Shown: positions 43,749 to 52,711 of the stretch, piece after piece
How the letters are laid out: each line of letters starts with the position of its first letter
How positions within the stretch are numbered: position 1 is the first letter of the stretch
NCBI GenBank assembly: GCA_965267435.1
Contig: OZ253960.1
Coordinates: 2,170,001-2,234,000 of the forward strand
Length of the DNA stretch: 64,000 nt
Direction of reading: 5' to 3'
From: JAWPMT01 sp965267435
GTDB taxonomy: Bacteria > Bacteroidota > Bacteroidia > Cytophagales > Cyclobacteriaceae
Notes under the pieces: model-generated
Told to the model about the DNA's origin: nothing
What the model saw: only the letters and a program-made list of their open reading frames with translations
Database searches by the model: none
Made by a program: the position numbers and the translations under genes

Positions 43749-46087
43749 GCTGTTTTCTCTCCGTCAAATAGTTCTTGTTCCAATTCTTGAATGGCTTTCT
43801 CGTAGTTTTTCTTCCCTCCAAATACGTCCATAATTATCTCCATCGGAGTGCCAATATCGCTAAACGGCCTTAATTTCAATACTTTAGCGTTTTCAATACC
43901 GGTGACGCCCTTGTCCGCATAAAGGTCCAATAGGCCGCTAAGCACGGCGCGAGCCTGATCCCCATACTTTGTGAAATAGTTACGCTTCTTGACGTTGTTG
44001 GCTCGTTCTTTTCGAGTCAGTGGTGGCTGATCGAAAGCTACATGACAAATCAAGTCAAAATCGCTATACTCCTTTCCTACAGTCTCCGCCAAGTTCGCCA
44101 GTATTACTCCATGTTCTTCTAGCAGGTCAATTATCGCCTGCTTCTTCTCAGCAGCATTCCATTTTGTGAGAAAATCGTCCAAAGAAGAAAACTCCTCGTG
44201 AATCTGTTTCCTTGAAAAGTCCCTGTACGATTCAGTCACCAACTGACCATCGTTACCAACAAATTCAACTCGCTCCGAAATTATCCGCACCTCAACATTC
44301 CGAAGAAAGAATTTCCTTACTCCAGTGTCCCCATCATCGTCTCCCCCATCGTCGCCATCATCTGGCTCCGGGTCCGGCGGGGTAGGCGGGTCGTCATCCT
44401 TAGGTTCATAGATTTCCACTGGCTCTCCATCAAACGTCGGATCCCTAAAGAGCTCGGTTGCCTTTTTGAAGTCCATAATTGTAAAGAAGAACTTGTTGAA
44501 GTCCTCCTCTATCCTGGTCCCACGTCCGATAATTTGCTTAAACGTGGTCATTGAATTGATGGTCTTGTCGATGACGATTAACCTGCAAGTTTTCGCGTCG
44601 ACGCCAGTGGTCATTAGTTCCGAGGTAGTCGCGATTACAGGGTACTTACTTTCGGGATCGATGAAGTTGTCCAGTTCCTCCTTCCCTTCCCTACTGTCCC
44701 CGGTGATACGCATGACATATTTGTGATTCTCAATTGCCAGTTGGCCGGCTGCGTTTACTATCGCCTTTCGCATCCTTTCTGCGTGATCGATATCCTCACA
44801 AAAGATGATTGTTTTAGAATACGGATCTGTTGCCCTCAGAAATTCCATTACCCTTTTTGCCACAAGCTTGGTTCTCCGATTTAAAACAAGAATGCGATCC
44901 ATGTCAGCCTGATTGTATGTTCTATCTTCTATCTTGTTACCCAAATCGTCGACCATGCCCGGCTCTGGTGTCCATCCGTAGAGGTCTTTGTCAATATCGA
45001 TTCGGATCACTTTGTATGGGGCTAGAAATCCATCTTCTATACCCTGCCGTAAGCTGTAAGAGTACACAGCCTGACCGAAGTAATTGATATTGGAGACGTA
45101 CTTAGTTTCTTTGGGCGTGGCCGTCATTCCTATCTGGACAGCAGTAGAGAAATACTCTAAGATCTCTCTCCAAGAGGCGTCATCGGCGGCACTCCCTCGA
45201 TGACACTCGTCTATGATGATTAAGTCAAAAAAGTCTGGAGAAACATTTCTGAAAATTTTGTCCTCTTCATATGGACCTGTGATAGCCTGATACAACGCCA
45301 AATGAATCTCGTATGCCGGATCAATCTTCCTCTTCTTTACCTTGGTCATTACCGAACCGAAGGGTTTAAAGTCGTTCACCAGTGTTTGATCAGCCAGAAT
45401 GTTCCGGTCCACTAGAAAAAGTATTCGCTTGGCTTTCCTAGCTTTCCAGAGTCGCCATATAATTTGGAATGTGGTATAGGTCTTTCCTGTTCCCGTAGCC
45501 ATCACCAAGAGAATTCGATTTTGCCCTTTTGCCACCGCCTCGACTGTCCTGTTTATGGCATCCAGCTGGTAATATCGTGGTTCCTTTCCAGACCCGTCAT
45601 CGTGATAAGGCTCAAGAACTAGGTCTTCCTCTACGATACCATGTTTCTTCTTGTATCTCTCCCAGATGACATGAGGTGGAGGGAACTCCGAAAGGGGAAA
45701 CTCATCTTCAATATCTTCCCCTTCTTCGGGAACCGTATTGTGGGAGGCAAATGCATCGCCATTTGAGCTAAACGCGCTTGGGACCTCCAATATGGCAGCG
45801 TAGCCGATGGCCTGTTGCATACCTGCCCCCACAGTGTGCTTGTTATCCTTGGCTTCTACGACCGCTATGGGTACGCCTTTTTCCTTTTGAAGAACGTAGT
45901 CTGCGAACTTCTTTCTCTTCTTGTCTCTCGACGACATTTGACCTCTTACTACGATAGGTCCAGGCGCAAGAGTGACCTCTCTTCGGATTTGAGTGAACTG
46001 ATCCCATCCAGCATCTTTAATTGCCGGAGTGATAAATAGATCACATATATCTATTTCGCTGAGCTTCTTCTTTTCGCTGTCTTCCAA
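43745..46087 (-). CDS. hsdR: Type I restriction endonuclease subunit HsdR
   Basis: A 780-residue protein. The N-terminal nuclease domain has IAVVEAKDNKHTVGAGMQQA (Glu-x-Lys of the PD-(D/E)XK site near 78). The SF2 helicase follows: ATGTGKTYTTFQI near 195, DECHRG near 296, MTATPKE, then GVDAKTCRLIVIDKTINSM and QIIGRGTRI. A negatively charged linker (DPEPDDGDDGGDDDG) lies near 570, and a C-terminal domain follows. It is shorter than EcoKI HsdR but matches the common 780-residue subgroup whose DEAD/DEAH protein is annotated as HsdR. First gene of the hsdRMS order. 46088-46250 upstream shows no gene and probably holds the promoter. Confidence 0.92.
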   Translation of the reverse strand: MEDSEKKKLSEIDICDLFITPAIKDAGWDQFTQIRREVTLAPGPIVVRGQMSSRDKKRKKFADYVLQKEKGVPIAVVEAKDNKHTVGAGMQQAIGYAAILEVPSAFSSNGDAFASHNTVPEEGEDIEDEFPLSEFPPPHVIWERYKKKHGIVEEDLVLEPYHDDGSGKEPRYYQLDAINRTVEAVAKGQNRILLVMATGTGKTYTTFQIIWRLWKARKAKRILFLVDRNILADQTLVNDFKPFGSVMTKVKKRKIDPAYEIHLALYQAITGPYEEDKIFRNVSPDFFDLIIIDECHRGSAADDASWREILEYFSTAVQIGMTATPKETKYVSNINYFGQAVYSYSLRQGIEDGFLAPYKVIRIDIDKDLYGWTPEPGMVDDLGNKIEDRTYNQADMDRILVLNRRTKLVAKRVMEFLRATDPYSKTIIFCEDIDHAERMRKAIVNAAGQLAIENHKYVMRITGDSREGKEELDNFIDPESKYPVIATTSELMTTGVDAKTCRLIVIDKTINSMTTFKQIIGRGTRIEEDFNKFFFTIMDFKKATELFRDPTFDGEPVEIYEPKDDDPPTPPDPEPDDGDDGGDDDGDTGVRKFFLRNVEVRIISERVEFVGNDGQLVTESYRDFSRKQIHEEFSSLDDFLTKWNAAEKKQAIIDLLEEHGVILANLAETVGKEYSDFDLICHVAFDQPPLTRKERANNVKKRNYFTKYGDQARAVLSGLLDLYADKGVTGIENAKVLKLRPFSDIGTPMEIIMDVFGGKKNYEKAIQELEQELFDGEKTA

Positions 46088-46250
46088 ATTGCTGGAAAGT
46101 TATTTTGCCTTTCAATATAGTGGCAATTACTTGTATGTGAAAGCCAGAATTGAACACGCTGTAAGGCGGAGGTTCAGGCCGGCAATGAAAATTGTGGCTT
46201 ATGAAGTGTATCTATCGTTATAGAGTTCTGGAGAGTCCTCTTCATTTCAA

Positions 46251-47330
46251 TTAGATATTATCTAAAAGAGATATTTGCTCCTGTAAGTTTAATGGCTCTT
46301 CTGGTCTTGCTGAAAGATACTCTTCCATGACCTCGAAGCACGTCTTCGTATTCGCTAAGTGACTATCGGAAAAAGTTATAGTAGTAATTCCGAATTCACT
46401 TAAGTAATCATTCCTCTTACTCATTTCATTGTCCCATTTTCGACTTAACTCCAAATTCACATCCTTTTGCTTCTTACCGCTGATTCCCGTAACGGCCATG
46501 TGCGTGGAATGCGGACTAAACTCGAATCCAATCATTTCCATCGTGTGTGAATTGAGAATAGTAAAATCCAGTCGATACTTATGTTTCACACTAAGCCCGG
46601 CGTATCTGAACTCTGGAATGAGAAAGGGTTCCTCTGATGGGTTATTTGATTTCTTTAGGTAATCGGCATAAAAGTCAAAGGTCTGTTTCTCATAAAGGGA
46701 GTTGGATATTCTCTTGAGAACATGTCTATAGAAAGATATCAGCTCATCCACCGATCCAAATCGAATAAGCTCGTTGTTCTCCGGATCAATTATACCCGTT
46801 TCAAGTACATGTCCGACAGTCCAATACATGTAATTGGCTCTTCTTATCTCACTTACGTCGTTAGTCCAACTTTCTCCACGAATAACTGGTGCTATCAATA
46901 GCCCCCAAACCAATTTGCCACTTCCAAACCATATGGCCCATAGATTTTCATTCGGCTTGGCTCTGGTCCTTTCTCGCAAATTCCTATAAAAATTTCTCTC
47001 TAGGAATTTCAAAGTGTAATCGCGAAATACACTATCCTTCAATAGGTTCTTAAGTGGTGAATATATTCCGGTACCCACATATTGGATAAAACCCTTTAAC
47101 CAGCGAGCCTTAAAGTCAGCAGGGTCACTGAATTGTGTTCGAATACTGTCAACGAAGGTGTTATTTTTTCCTCCTATGAGTCCGTGAAGAGCATGAATAG
47201 AAACAGTTTGACCTCTTTCCTCCGAGTACTTTTGAATCACCGCGTTTCTAGTGGCCTCAAGCTCTGAAGTAAGACTCTGATCTATTGCACTTAAGGCAGC
47301 AAGTTCCTCGTTACTGTAAGAAACAGACAT
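46251..47330 (-). CDS. Hypothetical protein, possible nuclease
   Basis: A 359-residue protein not matched to a family. The segment YRLDFTILNSHTMEMIGFEF (about 250-270) has an Asp and, after a loop, a Glu, similar to PD-(D/E)XK cores, and is followed by KKQKDVNLELSRKWDNEMSKR and FGITTITFSDSHL. The N-terminal half is helical with aromatic clusters (FQYVGTGIYSPLKNLL-like, shortened). It lies upstream of hsdR by about 160 bp on the same strand, inside the island. It may be an additional restriction enzyme; this is inference. Confidence 0.65.
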   Translation of the reverse strand: MSVSYSNEELAALSAIDQSLTSELEATRNAVIQKYSEERGQTVSIHALHGLIGGKNNTFVDSIRTQFSDPADFKARWLKGFIQYVGTGIYSPLKNLLKDSVFRDYTLKFLERNFYRNLRERTRAKPNENLWAIWFGSGKLVWGLLIAPVIRGESWTNDVSEIRRANYMYWTVGHVLETGIIDPENNELIRFGSVDELISFYRHVLKRISNSLYEKQTFDFYADYLKKSNNPSEEPFLIPEFRYAGLSVKHKYRLDFTILNSHTMEMIGFEFSPHSTHMAVTGISGKKQKDVNLELSRKWDNEMSKRNDYLSEFGITTITFSDSHLANTKTCFEVMEEYLSARPEEPLNLQEQISLLDNI

Positions 47331-47547
47331 GATCTAATGGTATTTTGAAATAGATAGCTAAGTAACAAGGTAACAGCAATATTCTATGTCTCCCAAAGTG
47401 ATGAAACCTGTCCAAAGCTTTAATGAGCTCATAACACAACACTCCACATAAAGACGTGAAGCGAAAGAAGAGAGTGCCCCTCTTCCCTCGTCGTGCTCGG
47501 GAGGGGGCGGTAGACCCGCATAGCGCCGGTCTGCCAAGACGATAAGC

Positions 47548-47599
47548 CCTGTGGATGGATTCGGACGACTTGTAGTACCGCAGGCTGGCTTCCACAGGG
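47548..47599. repeat. Hairpin in 322-bp gene-free spacer
   Basis: Perfect 9-bp arms CCCTGTGGA / TCCACAGGG enclose 34 nt. A second GC-rich inverted pair (CCCCTCTTCCC / GGGAGGGGG) lies at about 47477-47508. The spacer 47331-47653 shows no credible gene and probably separates the nuclease-helicase from the next gene. Confidence 0.5.
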
Positions 47600-47653
47600 C
47601 GGGTGCGGTGGGGCGTCCCAAATATTTATTCCTTTGATTTAGCTGTGCTTCCT

Positions 47654-50600
47654 TTATTTGGGCCGGCTTTCGGGATCCTCCGTGCCTACGCTGCTGGCAA
47701 GCTCGCCATACCTGCACAGGGCGTTGGCCCATCGCATTTGGTCGATGCTGTGGCAGTCGGGTTCGAGGAGCTGGGGTGAGGCGACGAGGATACACAGGCA
47801 CTGGGCGCGGCTGGTGGCGACGTTGAGGCGGTTGGGGGAATAGAGGAAGCCCATGCCTCGGGGGGCGTCTTCGGGTGAGGAGGACGTCATCGAGTAGATC
47901 ACGATGGGCGCTTCCTGGCCCTGGAACTTGTCGACGGTGCCGATGCGCTGGTGGGGCAGTCGGTCTTTGAGGGCGTTGACCTGGCTGTTGTAGGGGGCGA
48001 CGATGAGGATGTCTGTTGGGCCGATGAGCTTGGTGTTCCCTTCGCGGTCTTGCCACCGTAGGTTGGCGGCGAGGATGTCGGACACTAGGGTGGCGATGGC
48101 TTCGACCTCTTCGGGGGACTGGTTTTGGTTGCCATCATGGGCGACGGGCAGGAATCGCAGGCCGCTCCCGGCCCAGGGGCCGTCTCCGAGGATTTGCTGT
48201 TGGGAGAGGTCGGGATGGGCCTCAAGCCGGTTTTCGTAGAAGATCTCGCTGGTGTAGCGGGTGATGTCCGGCGGCAGGCGCCAGGTGGTGTCGAGAAAGA
48301 GCCCTTTGTCAGGCGCTATGGTGGGATGCCCGTCCTCGAGCAGGTGACTGAGTGCGGAAACGTCCGCACCCTCGGGATGTGCTCCTTGCTGGGGTTGCTC
48401 GAGCTGCTGGGGATCGCCAAGCAGGATGATGTTCTTCGCACAGCCGCTGAGGGCGAGTACGTAGCTGAGGGCCATCTGGCCGGCTTCGTCCACGAACAGG
48501 TAGTCCAGCACGCCCTGGGCTTCTTCCCTGGCCCACACGAAGGCGGTGGCACCGACGACCTTGCCCTGATCTGCGGCCTCCAGGGCGGTCTCATTGCTGT
48601 CCAGCTCTTCGATCTGGTCCTGTTTGTCTTTGGGGACTTCGCCCTTGTGCGCACAGGGCGGTTCGAGCTGTGCCTTCTCTCCCTCGTCTTTGACTTTGAG
48701 GAGCAGGTTTTGGATGGCTTTGTGGGAAACGGCCGTCACGCCGATCTTTTGGTTTTGCTGCCACAGGTGCAGGATCATGTGGGCGCCTGTGTAGGTCTTG
48801 CCGGTGCCGGGAGGACCCTGTATGGGCAGGATGGCGTTTTGCAGCAGCGGCGCGATGCGGACGGCGGCGTCTTTGGGGGTTTCGTCGTCGCGTCGGAGGA
48901 CGGTGGGCGTCGTGAGGTGGGGCGGCTGGCGGAGCAGCAAATCTTTGCCGGCGTCGTAGTGGCCGTTGCGGGTGAAGCCGTTTTGGATGATTTCTTCAGT
49001 GAATCGGTAAAGGGCTGATTGCAACAGTTTATTATCGAAGATATCTCTGACGTGAACGGCGGCAGGATGGATATCCTTAGAAACCTTTCGCTTCTTGATG
49101 CGCACCCACCCCTGTTGTGTGGAAATGTCGACGACTGTGCCGATACGCTCTCCCATTGGCTCCACCACCTCATCCCCCTCTCCGATGGCCACTTCCTGCT
49201 CTGGAAAGGAGTAATGATCTATCGGCAGCTTGTTCCCGTCCTGTTCCCGCGATTGAAAAGTCAGGTAGGCTATGCCATCGCGATCGTCCAGCAGTTCGTC
49301 TGCCTCGAGCTCATGAAGTCGGAAATACTCCCACCACTGGTTTTTGTTCTCACGTCGCCAGTACTCGATCATGTGCGCGAGCAGCCAGCGGGCTTTTTGT
49401 TCGGCCGATCGGTCTTTCGGCTCCTCAGGAATTTCGGCAGTCAGCGCGTCGAACAGCTTTCGGGCCTCCTCCCCCATCTCGTCGACCTTGTCGCTGGCGT
49501 CGCCGGTGAGGTTTTCGGGGCGAGTTAGCTCGTGCCCATCAGCCACCGCCTCCTGATAAATGCCTTCGATCCACTGGTGCAGGTACAGCGTTGCCCAGCA
49601 GTCGTCTTCGTTGTAGTCGGCGATGAGGTCGTAATCCTCTTGAGGGACCTGGTCCATGGCATCGAGCTCGAGTGCCGTACCGAATCTTCTGCGTGCAGCC
49701 GCGGATTCTTGGAGTGGCGCTTTGCGTTCGTAATCCGTAAACCGCTCCATGTCCTTCAGGGAGTAGCTCTCGACACTCGCCTGCAGGGACTCCCGGATCA
49801 CCCGGTATAGGTCGATGAACCGCTCCGCGCGCAATAGCTTGTCGACTTCCTCCTCCCGCGTGGCATGACGCATGGCCAGCCGCTTCATGGCGCCGGGTTC
49901 GTAGGGCGCGTAATGGTAGATATACATATCCGGGTACTCCGCCCACCGGGCCATGATCGTGTCGATAAACTGCTGGAAGGTGGCTTTCTCTTCCTTGCGG
50001 TTGCGTGCCCACAGTGGTGTGTACCTGTAGGCGCTTCCCTCCTTCGCCACCCACCCAAGTAGGTACTCCATGCCGCCGTCTTCGTAGAAGTGGTCCCCTT
50101 CGATGTCGAAGTAGATGTCGCCTTCGCTCGGCGCGGGCAGGCGGTGCAGTCCTCGCTGTTCTTCGAAGTTCAGGAGTTCGTACAAGAGCCGCTTCTCCCT
50201 TCTCCCCTTGAGCTGTATCTGCGCCTGGCCATGGATCTTGTGGTAGGTCAGCGGGTTGCCCTTCGCAGGCTTCTCGCGGTACGGTGCATTAAACGAGGCA
50301 TACGCCTCCAGCGTGTCGAAGGATTGTGCTTCGAGTTCCTTCAGCTGTCCACTGCGAATACCCGCAATCAGCGACAGGTGGTCTTCGTCGTGCCATTGGC
50401 GGTCGCAGTGCTTCCACCAAGCACACTCGCCGCACTTGGCCACAGGGAGGGGTTCGGTCTTCTGCGGATCGGCTACTGAAGCATGTAGCTTCGCTTTCAC
50501 CAGGTTGTAGTAGGCTCTGAACTCCGCAAACTGATAGGCTTCCGTCGGGAAGTCCGCTCCTGGCTTCACCACGTAGAGCTTCTCCGGATCGCGGCCCTGG

Positions 50601-51058
50601 AGCTTGCCGAGGATCTCAGAATAGAGGCAAAGCTGCAGGATGGTCGTTGCCCGCGTGTTCTGTGCCAGCTTCGTGTCCTGCACTTCGTAGTGGTAATCGC
50701 CGAGGTTGCTCTTTCCCTCTTTGCGAATGAGAAAGTCAGCGCGACCAAACCAAACGCCCTCCCGAAAAGTGGGCTGGGTGATGACATCCGCGCCTCGCCG
50801 CAAAGCCTTATGCAGCTCATCATAGGGTTTGCTTTGTAGTTCATCGACCGTCTTGCCCATGGCCTTCAGGTGCGCCAGATAAGCGTCTTCGTGTTCTTGT
50901 CCCTTTTGTTGCAGTAGTGCGGTATGAGGATCGGTCCAGTCGGGCTTGTCGATCTCGCCCAACGCACTCCTCCTATTGAGGTTCGTCAGGTGCTTGCAAC
51001 CCAGATGGTTAGTAATATCAGAAGGGGAAAGCTGGAATGAATGGTCCTTGTGCTTCAC
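47654..51058 (-). CDS. TM0106-type RecB-like nuclease fused to SF1 helicase
   Basis: A 1134-residue protein. Residues 1-240 are a RecB/Cas4-like nuclease: LGCKHLTNLNRR with the first Cys, GRADFLIRKEGKSNLGDYHY then EVQDTK (Asp and Glu-x-x-x-Lys region), and the cluster KCGECAWWKHC near 211, together fitting an iron-sulfur site. A predicted RNase-H-like domain follows with DIYFDIEGDHF near 314 and YNEDDCWATLYLHQW. The C-terminal half is a DNA2/NAM7-type SF1 helicase: IQGPPGTGKTYTGAHM near 748, FVDEAGQMA, LGDPQQLEQP, TVDKFQGQEAPIVIYSM and LNVATSRAQ. Family members are widespread and unassigned; roles in DNA repair or defence are proposed. The gene is far more G+C-rich than those beside it. Confidence 0.9.
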   Translation of the reverse strand: MKHKDHSFQLSPSDITNHLGCKHLTNLNRRSALGEIDKPDWTDPHTALLQQKGQEHEDAYLAHLKAMGKTVDELQSKPYDELHKALRRGADVITQPTFREGVWFGRADFLIRKEGKSNLGDYHYEVQDTKLAQNTRATTILQLCLYSEILGKLQGRDPEKLYVVKPGADFPTEAYQFAEFRAYYNLVKAKLHASVADPQKTEPLPVAKCGECAWWKHCDRQWHDEDHLSLIAGIRSGQLKELEAQSFDTLEAYASFNAPYREKPAKGNPLTYHKIHGQAQIQLKGRREKRLLYELLNFEEQRGLHRLPAPSEGDIYFDIEGDHFYEDGGMEYLLGWVAKEGSAYRYTPLWARNRKEEKATFQQFIDTIMARWAEYPDMYIYHYAPYEPGAMKRLAMRHATREEEVDKLLRAERFIDLYRVIRESLQASVESYSLKDMERFTDYERKAPLQESAAARRRFGTALELDAMDQVPQEDYDLIADYNEDDCWATLYLHQWIEGIYQEAVADGHELTRPENLTGDASDKVDEMGEEARKLFDALTAEIPEEPKDRSAEQKARWLLAHMIEYWRRENKNQWWEYFRLHELEADELLDDRDGIAYLTFQSREQDGNKLPIDHYSFPEQEVAIGEGDEVVEPMGERIGTVVDISTQQGWVRIKKRKVSKDIHPAAVHVRDIFDNKLLQSALYRFTEEIIQNGFTRNGHYDAGKDLLLRQPPHLTTPTVLRRDDETPKDAAVRIAPLLQNAILPIQGPPGTGKTYTGAHMILHLWQQNQKIGVTAVSHKAIQNLLLKVKDEGEKAQLEPPCAHKGEVPKDKQDQIEELDSNETALEAADQGKVVGATAFVWAREEAQGVLDYLFVDEAGQMALSYVLALSGCAKNIILLGDPQQLEQPQQGAHPEGADVSALSHLLEDGHPTIAPDKGLFLDTTWRLPPDITRYTSEIFYENRLEAHPDLSQQQILGDGPWAGSGLRFLPVAHDGNQNQSPEEVEAIATLVSDILAANLRWQDREGNTKLIGPTDILIVAPYNSQVNALKDRLPHQRIGTVDKFQGQEAPIVIYSMTSSSPEDAPRGMGFLYSPNRLNVATSRAQCLCILVASPQLLEPDCHSIDQMRWANALCRYGELASSVGTEDPESRPK

Positions 51059-51165
51059 TCAAAAAATCGTCAATAGCTGCGTACAACGAAATATAAGAAG
51101 AATTGGATGTATTTGAAGGTATTCGTCATCGTATTTGCACGAGAGGGGGATTTTGTAGAGTGAGC

Positions 51166-51198
51166 GAGTAGTGGATTCACCCTATGAACCCACTACTC
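51166..51198. terminator. Hairpin after nuclease-helicase promoter region
   Basis: Perfect 9-bp arms GAGTAGTGG / CCACTACTC with a 15-nt loop. No T tract follows. It lies between the start of the TM0106-type gene and a decayed GIY-YIG fragment. Confidence 0.35.
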
Positions 51199-51237
51199 AG
51201 CTATATGCCATCCAATCCAACAACGACGATGATAGCA

Positions 51238-51334
51238 TCAGCAAATGGTCTCGATCAGGCCGTCGATCTTTTCCTCCGAAGTAACAGTAATAGGATGAGG
51301 TAGCTCGAGGTAGCTTTATCTCATACCGCTATAT
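51238..51334 (-). pseudogene. Decayed C-terminal fragment of a GIY-YIG protein
   Basis: The minus-strand frame ends LPHPITVTSEEKIDGLIETIC, matching the end of the intact protein at 54854-55456 (LSNPIAVTADEKIDGLIAELV). The preceding RYEIKL matches RYDIQL but is in another frame. A 10-bp direct duplication (GAGGTAGCTC / GAGGTAGCTT on the plus strand, about 51297-51316) causes the shift; removing one unit restores one continuous frame. Homology stops upstream of the RY, so only about 26 codons survive. Confidence 0.75.
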
Positions 51335-51343
51335 AACAAGATA

Positions 51344-51365
51344 AAATACCCAATACTGGGTATTT
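51344..51365. promoter_or_regulatory. Palindrome AAATACCCA-N4-TGGGTATTT
   Basis: A perfect 9-bp inverted repeat ending 71 bp before the start of the membrane-protein operon. Its core ATACCC-N6-GGGTAT is identical in spacing to the one at 4072-4089. The right arm contains TATTTG, close to the Bacteroidota -7 element, so a repressor bound here could block transcription. Confidence 0.45.
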
Positions 51366-51436
51366 GAATTACGACAATCATCACCCATTTTCGCTCATAC
51401 CTCAACCGGAGGAACAAAACCTAAACCTATAGACGC

Positions 51437-52711
51437 ATGTCATTTCGCTCTGATATTCAGAAGTTCATTATTTCCTTTCTCATTGGCCTGGCCCCTAGCA
51501 TACTGACAACCGGATTCCTGGTGGATAGACTCGGGACCATTTTCAGCTGGCAGTCGGAACAAGCCTTCAACGTTTTCATGTCGCTGTATTTCACGGTGCC
51601 TTTCGGCATTATGGCAGCTTCTCTGATCATGCTGCCCTGGAAAACGACCCTCATAATTTTCCAGGCGCTATTCCTTGGTGTCAGTGCCCTCCTGGTCGTG
51701 CTTTCCACACAGGTTCTGGGGGTTTCCTTTTCAGACTTTCAGGCGATCGTTATTGTCTTTTATGTCACCAACCTACTCGTCGTCGCTATCGCCATCTATA
51801 TACAGTTTCGCCAAGGACAGCTGCAGTGGTTAAATGAATATAAACCAGTGATTTTCGAGTTTGCGGTTTTGTCATTGGTGCTGATACTTATCGGCTCCCA
51901 GTTTCTTCGGACTCCCGATAAGGAATCCGCCATCGAATATCGTACGAAGTCGTTTTCCCAGCTCGTCTCTGCGAAAGCTGATAATAAGACCGTCACCGTC
52001 TTCGAACAGCGAGATAGGTACTTGAAGAAGGAAAAGATAGCTGCCACCGACAAGCCCAAGGTAGAGGCTTTGAAAAAGCAATGGACCCAAACTGTCAACT
52101 TCGCCATCTTTCGAGGTATCACCCTCTTGATGCTGGGATTGGGGGTCCTCCTCACCTACTGGTTCGCCTTCCGACTCCACAATATCCGTTCACGGCTCTC
52201 CGAAGAGCATCAAAATCCCGCGAGACTGGTGCAGAATGAAGAGGGCTACAAGGTGATTCCTATTACCGTCTACGAGGATATCCCGGTGCTGAAGCATACA
52301 CGGGACATGATCCTGCTATTTACGGTGATGGTCACACCCATCTTCTATACGGCCAATAGCAAGAAGAACATTGAAAAGCGGCCTTTTGTGAATATGACAG
52401 TGACAACGGCGAGTGAAGAAGCGAAAGTCCATGAAGATGGCTCATCCGGGTCTTCTGAAACCGTGAAGTCCGACACTTCTATGGTCATCAACATCACCAA
52501 GAATGAGTTGATCAAGATGCTGCAATCTCATGATGACGGTGATTCAACGCTTCGCTATTTGCACGCCATTTGGGAAGACCAGCGGTATTATCAGTCTAGG
52601 TTTACACGAGGCACTTCCGCAAATGCACTCATCCGGAAAGAAGATGACTCAGATCTACCCACCAAACCGAAATTGCAAGATGAACCTTTGGAAAGGAGCT
52701 TCAGACGATGA
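51437..52711 (+). CDS. Polytopic membrane protein of unknown function
   Basis: A 424-residue protein with four or five helices in the first 165 residues (IISFLIGLAPSILTTGFL; FTVPFGIMAASLIML; TTLIIFQALFLGVSALLVVL; AIVIVFYVTNLLVVAIAIYI; FAVLSLVLILIGS). A helical loop with many Lys/Asp residues follows, then another helix (ITLLMLGLGVLLTYWFAF, about 230) and a hydrophobic stretch near 290. The C-terminal tail is hydrophilic with a Ser/Gly-rich linker (HEDGSSGSSETVKSD). Not recognised. Its stop overlaps the next start by 4 bp (ATGA). Confidence 0.7.
   Translation: MSFRSDIQKFIISFLIGLAPSILTTGFLVDRLGTIFSWQSEQAFNVFMSLYFTVPFGIMAASLIMLPWKTTLIIFQALFLGVSALLVVLSTQVLGVSFSDFQAIVIVFYVTNLLVVAIAIYIQFRQGQLQWLNEYKPVIFEFAVLSLVLILIGSQFLRTPDKESAIEYRTKSFSQLVSAKADNKTVTVFEQRDRYLKKEKIAATDKPKVEALKKQWTQTVNFAIFRGITLLMLGLGVLLTYWFAFRLHNIRSRLSEEHQNPARLVQNEEGYKVIPITVYEDIPVLKHTRDMILLFTVMVTPIFYTANSKKNIEKRPFVNMTVTTASEEAKVHEDGSSGSSETVKSDTSMVINITKNELIKMLQSHDDGDSTLRYLHAIWEDQRYYQSRFTRGTSANALIRKEDDSDLPTKPKLQDEPLERSFRR

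Noticed and set aside
47358..48056. 232-residue minus-strand frame rich in Arg and Pro
   Set aside because: Overlaps the true helicase frame in another phase and has low-complexity Arg/His/Pro composition.
48125..49018. 297-residue plus-strand open frame
   Set aside because: Lies antisense inside the TM0106-type nuclease-helicase, whose helicase motifs are intact; long antisense frames are expected in such G+C-rich sequence.
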